From Scortum barcoo (lineage: Eukaryota; Chordata; Actinopteri; Centrarchiformes; Terapontidae): a DNA stretch of 64,000 nt. Below are positions 13,712 to 22,487 of the stretch, in pieces (within the stretch, counting starts at the first letter, position 1; each line of letters opens with the position of its first letter). The translations under genes and the position numbers were made by a program. Location: NCBI GenBank assembly GCA_023238725.1, contig CM041534.1, forward strand, positions 25,859,303 to 25,923,302, in the 5' to 3' direction. Under the pieces are notes generated by a model that saw nothing but the letters and a program-made list of their open reading frames with translations, made no database searches and was not told where the DNA came from.

Positions 13712-14036
13712 GTGATGATGGTGGTGATGATGGTGATGATGATGGTGATGGTGATGATGATGATGATGATGATGATGGTGATGATGAAGGTGATGTTGGT
13801 GATGGTGATAATGATGGTGGTGATGGTGATGATGAGGTGATGATGATGATGATGGTGATGATGTGATGGTGATGGTGATGATGATGATGGTCTCTCTCCT
13901 CTGCAGTTCTCAGCTGTCAGAAACTCAGGATACACCAGATGAAAAGGAAATGACATCATCAGAGGACAGACAGGAAGCTGAAGAGCCTCCAGCTTCGGCG
14001 AAAAGACGTGATGAAGAGGAGGAGAGCTGCCTGTGA
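777..14036 (+). CDS. pdgfrb: Platelet-derived growth factor receptor beta, 5'-truncated by the window edge
   Basis: Type III receptor tyrosine kinase that binds PDGF dimers at the cell surface. Exons: 777-960, 1054-1169, 1262-1370, 1605-1707, 1813-1921, 4955-5049, 5194-5326, 5447-5551, 6324-6428, 7056-7158, 7263-7384, 8125-8234, 8536-8658, 8772-8883, 10257-10356, 10626-10731, 10850-10967, 11140-11278, 13907-14036. All phases agree, giving ~739 residues. Visible in order: Ig domain 4 (no Cys pair, as usual for this class), Ig domain 5 (LCVSEG...VRCEAK), membrane helix (4955-5049), juxtamembrane KPRYEVRWKVIES, glycine loop LGSGAFGRV, VAVKM lysine, kinase insert, HRDLAARN, DFGLAR and the C-terminus ending EEESCL (human AEDSFL). 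The insert keeps two YxxM PI3-kinase sites (YMDM, YVAM), which separates it from csf1r. The insert is shorter than in mammals. Signal peptide and Ig 1-3 lie left of the window. The gene directly precedes csf1r. Confidence 0.96.
1975..4850 (-). mobile_element. L1-like LINE fragment, antisense in a pdgfrb intron
   Basis: On the minus strand, from high to low coordinates: an ORF1-like coiled coil (~4640-4420), an ORF1 RNA-binding segment with LEGRSRQNNIRIYGVPEG (~4350), an APE-type endonuclease segment containing DYTHYPVPHSVYSRSDYFLIN-like sequence (~2870-2540), and the start of a reverse transcriptase (IEAAINRLKASKSPGSAGYP, ~2090-2010). The RT core, 3' UTR and poly(A) are missing. Frames are broken, so it is dead. 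It fills most of the 3-kb intron between the Ig 5 and membrane exons. Confidence 0.8.
5562..5613. repeat. (CTGT)n microsatellite
   Basis: A run of CT followed by about nine CTGT units just downstream of the pdgfrb exon that encodes the ATP-binding loop. A shorter related tract (5,395-5,445) forms the pyrimidine stretch before that exon. Confidence 0.85.
5880..6010. repeat. 12-bp minisatellite, TTTACATCNTGT type
   Basis: About ten imperfect 12-bp units (GTTTACATCTTG, GTTTACATTGTG) in the pdgfrb intron between the glycine-loop and alpha-C-helix exons. No coding sense. Confidence 0.75.
8360..8530. repeat. Imperfect minisatellite next to the pdgfrb catalytic-loop exon
   Basis: Degenerate repeats of a CACTTGTCATGTTGTGT-like unit run up to the acceptor of exon 8536-8658 and supply part of its upstream intron sequence. 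Confidence 0.6.
8897..8976. repeat. 28-bp direct repeat, about three copies
   Basis: A unit containing ATACTTCTACACACACAAGT is repeated three times right after the donor of exon 8772-8883 and directly before the truncated 5' end of the L2-like insertion. Confidence 0.7.
8985..10195 (+). mobile_element. L2/Maui-like LINE, 5'-truncated, in a pdgfrb intron
   Basis: Plus-strand reverse transcriptase remnant. Recognisable pieces are LDPLQFAYR (~9,020), a FIDYSSAFN-type motif (~9,130), LCDWILNFLTDRPQAVRMGS (~9,210), and the C-terminal portion to ~9,885. It ends with an AT-rich 3' UTR and the ATTCTTGAAATCTTGAAA tail usual for L2-clade elements. Several frameshifts and stops make it non-functional. 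It is very similar to the minus-strand copy at 27.5-30.9 kb. It splits the kinase exons 8772-8883 and 10257-10356. Confidence 0.85.
11552..11912. repeat. (GAT)n microsatellite in the last pdgfrb intron
   Basis: About 360 bases of ATG/GAT triplets with scattered GGT and GAC variants. Long Asp, Met and His-rich open frames on both strands are repeat artefacts. Confidence 0.95.
11913..13410. other. Intronic sequence with no recognised gene, probably old repeat
   Basis: This part of the last pdgfrb intron shows no exon with convincing splice sites and no conserved protein frame. The segment ~12,010-13,300 is more GC-rich and less repetitive than its surroundings and looks like non-coding transposon sequence, but I cannot name a family. 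A short (CA)n lies at ~13,121-13,138. Confidence 0.4.
13411..13890. repeat. Second (GAT)n microsatellite, ending at the last pdgfrb acceptor
   Basis: Nearly 480 bases of GATGAT/GGTGAT triplets stop only ~16 bases before the TCTGCAG acceptor of the final pdgfrb exon (13,907). The pyrimidine tract is squeezed into TCTCTCTCCTCTGCAG. Confidence 0.95.
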
Positions 14037-16011
14037 AGGGTTTGGCTGCCTGTGAGAAGATCTGAGGGTTTATTTAACCCAAACATCTAGCACAGTCGTC
14101 CTGGCAGAAAGAACAGAGGGCTGGAATAACCCATGTTTAAAACCTGTTAAAAACATGCTGAGGCAGGAAATATGAAGGGAGAGTGTTTTAAACCAACAAA
14201 CAAATGATGAGTCACTCTGAACTCAAACATAGATCAAAAATGTGTCAGCTACTTTAGGAAAACAGGGGTAAGACAAGATAAACAGGAAGGATCAAAAATA
14301 CAGGAGGACGTACGGAGGCTAAAGGAGTGTTAGAAAAGTTTTAGTACAGCAGAGCTGTTTGATGACCCACAGCGTAGAAACGTGGACTTTTCAATAATCG
14401 TCTCACTACGATGATGAAGGATAATAAAATATCCACTATCTAAACTGTTTATCCTCACTCACAGTGTCACAGTAGGCTTTTTAATTTTCCTTCTTCATTG
14501 TTATGTCTTCCTTAATTTCACCTTTTTGTTTGGGCTTTGAGGGTTTTATTTAAAGTTTGACTCCACAAGAAGGAAAGTATGATTAGTGAGATGAAACAGA
14601 ATCGTTCACAGCAGACTGCAGGTCCTGAGTCAGATCTAGAACTTTATTATATTCAGCTTGATATTTTTCATTTACTTTGTATTATTCAGAGCTTCTCTGT
14701 ATATCTGTATTATGATCTGTATTAATATCTGCTTTGTGTTTATTCAAACTGCTCTGATTCATGTCAGAACTGAAGTTCTTTATTCAAATAAATATCAAAA
14801 TGAAATCCAGTTTATTGGTGCTCATCTTTGTATCAGGCCTACTGAGTTTGAGTTAAACTTTATAAAGATGTTTGTTTTCCAAACTAACTCTGATTACTCA
14901 CGAAATGAGAAAGAAATGTTTCAGTTAACAAGACAAAGTATAGACTAGTTATCTGAGTATAAACTGAAAACTGCAGAGGGTGGAAAGGAAAATACTAAAA
15001 TAATGTTGAGATGAGATGAATAAATCAGAATTTAAAATGAAGGTAAAAAAAAGTTCAACTCATTGTTCAGAGAGTTTAATTCAACAATTTCATCCAGAAC
15101 TCACCAGAACACCTGATGCAGGTGATAAAGGTGATCAAGGCGTGTCTGAGCGGTGCTGAACCTGCAGCTGTGAACCTGGATAGACCTGCTCTCAAGTGAG
15201 TCTCGTGTTTTCATGTTTTTTTGAGACAGTTGTGTCTGTGGTGGCCCCGCCCCCACATCAGTCCAGCTCCACCCCCTTTGCCTGTGTGTTTTTTTTTCTT
15301 TCTACTTCCTGTTGTAACAAAGAGAAGTTCAAGAAAGTGCTGAATGTTAAAAAATGTTTCCTCAGACAGAAACTGAGTCCCAAAACAAAAAGTTCTTCCT
15401 GTTTTTCGAAACATGAAGTTTGTGTTCAAAGAGCAGAAAAACTCAATTTATTCATTAAATTACAGAAACCTCTCAGATTCAAGTACTCTGCCAGAATGCA
15501 ACTTAGTAACTAAGTAATGACTGTGTACTTTACTCTATCTCAGAGGTAAATATAGTATTTTTACTCCATCAGAGGTAAATATAGTATTTTTACTCCATCA
15601 GAGGTAAATATAGTATTTTTCCTGCTCTCCGTTTGTCTGACAGCTTTAGTTTCTTTCCAGATGACAGTTGTTCATCCTTCCTGTCCAGTGAAAACCTGGT
15701 ATCTCCAGATGTGTTGATGTTGAGTGTTTGTGATAAACTGAAGGATGAAGTCTTCTTTTATGTGTTGAGAAAATTCTCCTCCTTCATCAGATAAACTATT
15801 TAACACACACACACACACACACTAAAAATAACAACAACGTCTGTAGAATTTCACTTCCTGACTTGAAATTAGTGTAAATAATGCAGATTTTGACATTCTG
15901 AAAGAAAAGTGACATCATGACCAGGTGTCACAGGTGAGTGTTGAGTGTGATGCACTTTGTTTTGATTCATTTACTCAGATTTTTCTTTCACAGACAGGAA
16001 ATAAGAGAAGA
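14037..16011. other. pdgfrb 3' UTR and spacer
   Basis: AT-rich sequence with no open frame of interest. The pdgfrb 3' UTR must start here; AATAAA-like hexamers occur (e.g. near 14,789), but I cannot say which is used. A 29-bp triplet repeat lies at 15,540-15,620 and a (CA)n at ~15,804-15,823. Confidence 0.6.
15540..15620. repeat. 29-bp direct repeat, 2.8 copies
   Basis: The unit starts TCAGAGGTAAATATAGTATT and ends TTTTACTCCA. Copies start at 15,540, 15,569 and 15,598 and are essentially identical, so the amplification is recent. Confidence 0.9.
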
Positions 16012-16440
16012 TTCAAGATTCAAGATTTTTATTGTCATTTGCACAGATAAAAACAGGTTTCACTGTACAATGAAATTCTTGCTTTGCTTTTCTGTCTATA
16101 ATGCCAAGTAGAAAAATATAAATACAAAAACACAAGTAAATAATATACACTAAATAATTTACAATAAGTGTGCAAAAAAAACCTTACATTCAGGTATCAA
16201 ACTATATACATTCAAATATTGCACGTCCGTGGTAAAGTGATGTGTGAAAGGTGCTTCTGTGTGGTGGGGATGGTTATTGGGGGGGCAGGGGTAGTGGACT
16301 GCATTTGTTGATGAGTCTTATGGCTTGTGGATAAAAACTGTCCTTTCAGCCTGGAGGTCCTGCTCCTCACACTCCTGTACCTCCTGCCAGAGGGCAGAAG
16401 ACTGCAGAGTGTGTGTGGGGGTGGGAGGGGTCTCTGATGA
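16012..16440 (-). mobile_element. L2-clade LINE 3' end
   Basis: Begins with the inverted 3' tail (AGATTCAAGATTCAAG), then TTTTTATTGTCATTTGCACAG and the terminal coding and UTR part (CTGCCAGAGGGCAGAAGACTGC), all characteristic of fish L2 elements read on the minus strand. Only about 430 bases remain. Confidence 0.75.
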
Positions 16441-16525
16441 GATGCAAGAGGCTCAGTCAGGACTCGAACCTGTGACGTGTTGACATGATCGGAGACGTGT
16501 CGAGCACCAAGACGCCTGCCTGACT
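16441..16525 (-). mobile_element. tRNA-derived SINE head, degenerate
   Basis: Read on the minus strand it carries a good Pol III B box (GGTTCGAGTCC) followed by GACTGAGCCTCTTGCATC, which resembles the better preserved SINE at 55.2 kb. The acceptor stem does not pair, so this is not a tRNA gene. Confidence 0.4.
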
Positions 16526-16631
16526 TTCCCTTCTAAAAATCTGAGCAGAGATTTGATGGAGGGTGGAGTCTATTTGCTGGGTGCAGGGTGGGCAAATGGC
16601 GGAGGGTGGAGTCTAGTTTCTGGGTGACAGA

Positions 16632-16640
16632 GAGGAAGTT
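16632..16640 (+). promoter_or_regulatory. Candidate PU.1/ETS site upstream of the signal-peptide exon
   Basis: GAGGAAGTT lies about 55 bases before the ATG at 16,694. Mammalian CSF1R is driven in myeloid cells by purine-rich PU.1 sites close to its start and lacks a TATA box, so this site fits 16,694 being the csf1r start. A match this short occurs by chance often; the functional reading is inference. Confidence 0.3.
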
Positions 16641-16693
16641 GGTCTCCTTCAGTTTGACTTCAACAGTTTGATCAACAACAGAGAGAGAGAGAG

Positions 16694-16751
16694 ATGAAGG
16701 TTTATTCTCTGCTGCTGTCGATCGCCCTCAGCTGCTTCTGCTGTGCTGAAG
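16694..16751 (+). CDS. Orphan signal-peptide exon, probable exon 1 of csf1r or of the helical protein gene
   Basis: ATG at 16,694 opens MKVYSLLLSIALSCFCCAE plus one base, then a GTCAGA donor in phase 1. It has a basic start, a hydrophobic core and a small-residue end: a textbook secretory signal. Both downstream acceptors that need a phase-1 partner fit it: the helical-protein exon (20,742) and the csf1r Ig 1 exon (22,488). I found no other ATG exon with a signal sequence and phase-1 donor between 21.9 and 22.49 kb, and none better further upstream, so by elimination it is the best csf1r exon 1. With it csf1r totals 1,022 residues. Direct use by either gene is unproven. Confidence 0.6.
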
Positions 16752-17871
16752 GTCAGAAAACAAACTGTTTATTGATCATTTATTAATCAAGTATAAATGC
16801 TTCCTTGCTCTTTATTAACGAAGCATTAAAGCTTCATTACGGGTTAATTATCTTTATTCATGTGTGAAGGAAAAGACATGAATAAAAAAGACATGTAACC
16901 AGAATAAATGATTCATAGAGGGTTTATGTGTTTTTATAAAATCTTAAACTGACATTATTGAGTGATGAATAAAGTTATTAAGCTTTAATCATATGCTCAT
17001 AAACATTACTGCTGTCAGATGTTAACCTCACATCTGTGTGTCAGATATTGATAAAGTTTCATTAATAAATTAACAGTTAACAATATTAAAAACCATCAAA
17101 CAAAGTGAATTTATGAAAAATAATTAAGTGTTTATTAATAGTCATTAGCTTTTTACTCAGACCTTTGTCATTAACAGGACTTAAAAATAGGAGTTGATTT
17201 TAATATTAATGAATCCAGTTTGTCTGACGTGAGCATTCCGGTGAAAACAAAGCAGTGAAAATATTTAATAAGAAAAGAAGATTTCTGTTTGCTTCAGCTG
17301 AACATTCTTTGTTTGAAATTAATTATATGAATCCTAAAACATCTTTTTCGTGGTCAATGTGAAGAACTAAAAACAGAGATGAGAATCAGAAGTTCCTCTC
17401 AATGTTGTCCATCAGTGTCAGCGAGTTTCTGTGAAGTCAGGAAGTGACATCATAATAAAACTATAAATATAAAATGACTAAAAGAAGTCAACATCTTCTA
17501 ACATAAAGATAGACTCAACTTAAAAACAAGTGACAATATGCCAAATCAATATCCCACCTAATAATCACCTAATAATCAGATGGATACAGACTCACATCAA
17601 ATGAAGTAAGAAATCCAAACTACACAAACTACATGTAAACAAATCACAGTGAACAGTGAAGCAGTGAAAACTCAAAAACGAGCTGCTTCGACATAAATAT
17701 CTTCTTCTTCTTCTTCTTCTTCTTCGCCTCCTCATCTTCATCTTCATCTCCTTCTTCTATCGTGAGATGGCAGTGGAGTGGATGTTGCCGTGGTAACCAG
17801 TTCCTCCACCACTCCCACAGACTTTTTACCAAAGAAGAAGTGAGATGAGGAAGTGGGTGAAAAGAGACCCT

Positions 17872-17903
<32 letters not shown>

Positions 17904-18660
17904 TTAAAACACACACACACTGGGATAATGAGTGTGTGTGTGTGTGTGTGTCAATGTGTGTGTGTGTGTAATGTGGTCTCTGGTAGAAAATGTGTTTCCT
18001 GACTCTCTGAAGTTTCATCATATCGCCCCCCCCGACACTGAAACCTCTTAACTGCAGGACGGTCTTAAAAAACTCCTCTGTTGCGATCTGTTGATTTAAA
18101 AACCTCTTATCTCCATATTTTTTTATTTCAGTTTGAGAATCAGAGTAAAACCTCACAAATAAAACTCAATAATCAAACTCTGGACAACTTCCTGTTCACG
18201 ACTGATCGATAAATCAATTCTTTAATTAAATTATTATTTAATCTCATTCAATCAAACTCACAGAGGATTAAAACCACGTGTGAAATTTATTTATTTTTAT
18301 GTTTAATCAGTAATCTGAGGAAAAAAACCCTGAATTCTTAAAAAGCGTCAGAACTAAAAGAAATGTCTTGTGTCCCCAATCCTCCTCTGTAAGAATCAGT
18401 CCTTTAATAATTTAATCATTTAACATCAGAAACTCACAGAAGATCAATACACTATAAACTGTGAAATCAGCTAAATGTTCCTATTCTATAGAAACATTTA
18501 TTCTATAGAAAATCTGTGGAGATACAAGGTTTGTACACCAAAATCAGTGCAACGATTCTGTCCTTCATACAGTTTAACAACACGATGAGTAATATCTTAA
18601 TCAATAATGTGTTGATTGAATTTGATATGAAAATGATTATTATTATTATTATTATTATTA
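16752..18660. other. Intron or spacer, mostly unique AT-rich sequence
   Basis: No convincing exon. Contains (CTT)n at ~17,698-17,726, an inward-facing (CA)n / (TG)n pair at ~17,875-17,968, and (ATT)n at ~18,636-18,660. A second GAGGAAGTG motif sits at ~17,849. If 16,694 is csf1r exon 1, this corresponds to the intron where mammals keep the myeloid enhancer FIRE, but no homology can be claimed. Confidence 0.5.
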
Positions 18661-19027
18661 GGCTGCTTTGCACAGTGGTGTGGTGGTTAGCACTGTTGCC
18701 TCACCAAGAAGAGGGGTTGGGCTCAATCCCGGTTGAGGCCCTTCTGTGTGTGGAGTTTGCATGTTCTCCCTGTGCCTGTGTGGGTTCTCTCTGGGTTCTC
18801 CAGCTTCCTCCCACAATACAAAGACATGCAGGTTAGGTTAATTGGCGACTCTAAATTGCCCCTAGGTGTGAGTGTGAATGGCTGTCTATCCTTCAGTGTC
18901 AGTCTGACTGATTGGCATCCAGTCCAGGGTATACCTCGCCTCTCGCCCAAGATAGCTGGGACAGGCTCCAGCACCCCTGCGACAGTCCTGTGTGTGCTCA
19001 GGATAAGCAGGTTTAGAAGATGGATGG
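18661..19027 (+). mobile_element. Teleost tRNA-derived SINE
   Basis: Starts with a tRNA-like head (GTGGTGGTTAGCACTGTTGCCTC), then the conserved body GGAGTTTGCATGTTCTCCC, GCCTCTCGCCCAAGATAGCTG and the tail AGGTTTAGAAGATGGATGGA. A second, head-truncated copy of the same family sits in ttc1 at 58.9 kb. Flanked on both sides by ATT microsatellite. Confidence 0.8.
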
Positions 19028-19899
19028 ATCATTATTATTATTGTTGTTATTAATATCAGTAATAATAATAATAGTTCTGTATCTGTTCTGCATCATAAAC
19101 TGATTCTGAACCTGGAGATGAAATATGTTGTTAAAACGGAGTCACGAACAAAGAAACTTCATCTCAGGACTGATGCTGCTCAGAGTTTCCCAGCATGCTT
19201 CAGGGCATATGTTTTTGTTTAGTTGTTTTGCTTTCTAATTTGAGGTTTTCATAAACACTGAAGGTGGAAGTGAATCCTGAGTCCAACATGAACAGAGATC
19301 CACGAGCTGCAGTCATGATCTCACTGTAATGTCGATGATTTTAATTCAGTGAATTTGCTGTAAAGTTGATGAATTCGCTGTAATGTTGTAACCCAAACCC
19401 ATGTCATCCATTTTGTTGTTGTGGAGAAAACAAACCTGAATGTTGTTTCAGACTTTGACATGTTTGGAGGATTCTTGAATTTAAAAGTGAACAAACACAG
19501 GTTTAAGTATTTTAGAGAAAAACTCTGAGTGCAGAAGGAGCAGTTCAACTGTCTGAACTGTGTGTGTGTGTCAAACAACAGCAGGATGATGCTGCCAGAC
19601 TGCTGACACACACACACACACACAAACTGACACACACACACACTCTTGCTTGTTTCACTTCTTGTTCAGATTGTGAAACTTGATGACGTAAATCTGTTTA
19701 TATGATCAGTTGATTATTGATCAGATCACCGATCAATCATTCTGACTGAGTTTATTCCTCATGTTCAGTTTTTAATCTGGCAATCAATTATTTGGATTAA
19801 AATTGAGTTTCATTCTTATATTTTGTAATATTTCTGTGATGGTGGCAGAATATGCTGCGTGGTGCTCGTCAACCTAAAGAATTATTTTCATTTATTGTT

Positions 19900-20526
19900 A
19901 TCACACGTTATCAAACTTAATCACACATTATCAAACTTTATCAAATGTTATCAAACTTTATCAAACATTATCAAACTTTATCACACGTTATCACAAGTTA
20001 TCAAACTTTATCACAAGTTATCAAACTTTATCAAACATTAGCAAACTTTATCACATGTTATCAAACTTTATCACACATTATCACAAGTTATCAAATGTTA
20101 TCAAACTTTATCACACGTTATCAAACTTTATCAAACTTTATCACATGTTATCAAATGTTATCACATGTTATCACACATTATTAAACTTTATCACACATTA
20201 TTAAACTTTATCACATGTTATCACACGTTATCAAACTTTATCAAACGTTGTCACACATTATCACACGTTATTACACGTTATCAAACTTTATCACACGTTA
20301 TCACACGTTATCAAATGTTATCAAACTTTATCACACATTATCAAACATTATCAAACTTAATCAAACATTATCAAACTTTATCAAACATTATCAAACTTTA
20401 TCACACGTTATCACAAGTTATCAAACTTTATCACACGTTATCAAACTTTATCAAACATTAGCAAACTTTATCACATGTTATCAAACTTTATCACACGTTA
20501 TCAAACTTTATCAAACATTATGAAGG
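19900..20526. repeat. 10-bp minisatellite, about 60 copies
   Basis: Unit TTATCAAACT / TTATCACACG / TTATCACATG, strictly 10 bases, running without interruption for ~620 bases. Because 10 is not a multiple of 3 it yields overlapping open frames in several phases (TLSNFIKHYQ-type), which are not genes. Confidence 0.95.
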
Positions 20527-20741
20527 TTATTAAAGGTTTGAGAGTTTGAGGCTCTGAGACTCTGAGATCGTTCTGTCTCAAACACTCAGTCAGGAGTCAG
20601 TCAAAGCAAACACGTTCCCAAACACAGAAAAATGTTAACTCTTAATTCAACAGGACCTTTATTCTGAAAGTCAGAGGAACCTGAATGCTGTAGCATTCTG
20701 TAGCAAAACTGAAGTTTTGACTTCAGGCATCTTCACTGCAG

Positions 20742-21524
20742 GTAACCATGACAACCCACCTGCTGCCATGACGATGGGCACTGTCCAGGAGCTCGTCCAG
20801 GATCAACAGCGGGAGGCTCTGTGGAGGACGGAGGTCCTGGATCTGCTGAAACAGCTGGTCCAGGTCCAGAATGAGATCGCTAAGGGCCAGGTTCAGGTGG
20901 TCCAACTACTCAGCGTGCTGGGAACTCAGGTGGGTTGGATTAGTTTAGTTTAATCAGAATGCAGAAAACTGCTGGGTTAAGTTAAGTTAAATCAAGTTAC
21001 ATTAGTTAACTTAATTAGTTTAGTTCAGTTGACTTTAATTAGTTCTGCTTAGTTAAGATAAGTTTAGTTTAGTTTAGTTTAATTCAGTTTAGTTTAGTTT
21101 ACTTTAGTTTAATTCAGTATAGTTTAATTTAGTTTAATTCAGTTTAGTTTAGTTTAGTTTAGTATGGTTTAATTCAGTTTAGTTCAGTTTAGTTTAATTC
21201 AGTTTAGTTTAGTTTAGTTTAGGTTACTTTACACTACTCACTTACAGTCTGGCCTAATGTGGTCTGAGCTAAAGAAAAGTCTTCTAATAATCACCCAGAA
21301 CTCACACCTGGTCTGAACCAGTTTAACTAATAAATAACTAGGTTCTGGTGTTGTGTCCTCAGGGTTCCCAGCAGATCCAGGATCTGCAGAATGTGGCTCG
21401 TCACCAGAGTCTGCTGGTTGAAAACCATCAGGCTTTACTTCTGCAGACATCTCGCATCACCACCCAGCTACAGGAAATGACCAAGAAACCTGCTGCCCCT
21501 CCCATCACTGCTTCCAGCCAATGA
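20742..21524 (+). CDS. Unrecognised small Gln/Leu-rich helical protein, two exons
   Basis: Exons 20742-20929 (acceptor CACTGCAG, phase 1) and 21363-21524 (acceptor GTCCTCAG, phase 0), stop TGA at 21,522, AATAAA at 21,906. Joined to the signal exon 16694-16751 it gives 135 residues: signal, short NHDNPP linker, then almost continuous predicted helix rich in Gln, Leu and Val (QELVQDQQREALW, LLKQLVQVQNEIAKGQ, IQDLQNVARHQSLLVENHQA, RITTQLQEMTKK), and a Pro/Ala tail ending ITASSQ. The mature part has no cysteine, so it is not a disulfide-bonded cytokine. Amphipathic spacing suggests a coiled coil or apolipoprotein-like bundle. If the signal exon belongs only to csf1r, an internal start at ATG 20,768 would give a cytosolic protein. 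I recognise no family. It lies between pdgfrb and csf1r on the same strand. Confidence 0.5.
20935..21235. repeat. TTTAG / TTAAG pentanucleotide repeat
   Basis: The intron between the two helical-protein exons is largely GTTTAGTTTAGTTTAATTCA-type repeat. It does not disturb either splice site. Confidence 0.85.
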
Positions 21525-21905
21525 GATCCTCTGATTATCCACAGGCAGCCAATCAGATCTTCCGTTTGTTCTCCCAGCGATAATGTTTTAAACCAGCTAA
21601 GGTTTTATCAAGCTGGCCAATGATGTTTTTGTCAGATAAGCAATCATAATGTCTGATTGGACCAGTTAATCACTAATGCCAAAATTAATCAGTGATAATT
21701 AAACTTTATAAAATATCTCGTTAAATATTTGTTTTCCTTTAGTCTCAAAAGTCTCAAAATTAGTGACAGAACTGAACTATCTGATATGATCATCTGAATG
21801 TTGCTGACATCACAGCAGCTTATTGGACGAGTTGACAGGTGTGACACCTGTTTCAAAGCAAAACTCCTCATGCTGTAAATTAAATGTGATTTTTCTCAGA
21901 TTTTT

Positions 21906-21911
21906 AATAAA
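21906..21911 (+). terminator. Poly(A) signal for the helical-protein gene
   Basis: AATAAA about 380 bases after the TGA at 21,522-21,524, in TTTTTAATAAAGTC. It is the first canonical hexamer after that stop and would separate this transcript from csf1r. Confidence 0.5.
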
Positions 21912-22487
21912 GTCATTTTAATCAACCCATTGGTAGTGTCTCTGTGTATTTTAGTATACTGATGTCTTTGCAATCGTCACACTCTTTTATTTCACACACT
22001 TAGAAACTAAGTCCACTTTTGTGTCACACAGTTTTAATGTGCTGGAGCCGTAACGGATTTCAGCATTCAATAAGATATACTTCAATGAGGTAAGGGGACT
22101 TGAAAACTGTACGTGGAGACACTGTGCTCAGGAAATTATTCATTTAATTTGTGTTGCAGTAACAGGAAAAAATAACTGTCCAATCAAATGTGAGTATGTA
22201 AATTAGTTCAACTAAACATGGCCACAAGTTTCACACGTTTCAGTGAGAGGAAGCGGCTTCTTTGAGTCTGTATGTGTGAAAACCAAAAACCAAAACAAGG
22301 TTTAGGGTTAGGCTCAGTCTACATTATGTGGGGGAAAACATCTTCCTCTGTCTTTGTGTATTTAACCACATGCGTCATAACACCTGATGTTTTTCAGTCT
22401 AAGGTGTGGTCTGTACGTGTGACCACACCCACCATTACATGTGAGTGTGGTCTGTTGTTGAATTGGTTTACTGTTTGTTGGTTTCAG

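Noticed and set aside
17644..18156. 170-residue minus-strand frame containing RFLNQQIATEEFFKTVLQLRG
   Set aside because: It crosses (CA)n and (CTT)n repeats and has no splice or homology support; the only protein-like stretch is ~45 residues and could be chance.
19859..20523. Open frames of TLSNFIKHYQ repeats that might suggest a repeat protein
   Set aside because: The 10-bp repeat gives similar open frames in all plus phases; no start context, splice sites or codon bias.
19900..20526. CRISPR-like spaced repeats
   Set aside because: Units are contiguous 10-mers without unique spacers, in a vertebrate nuclear genome.
22038..22093. Alternative csf1r exon 1 starting at ATG 22,038 with a GTAAGG donor
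   Set aside because: The peptide is not hydrophobic and the donor is phase 2, incompatible with the phase-1 Ig 1 exon.
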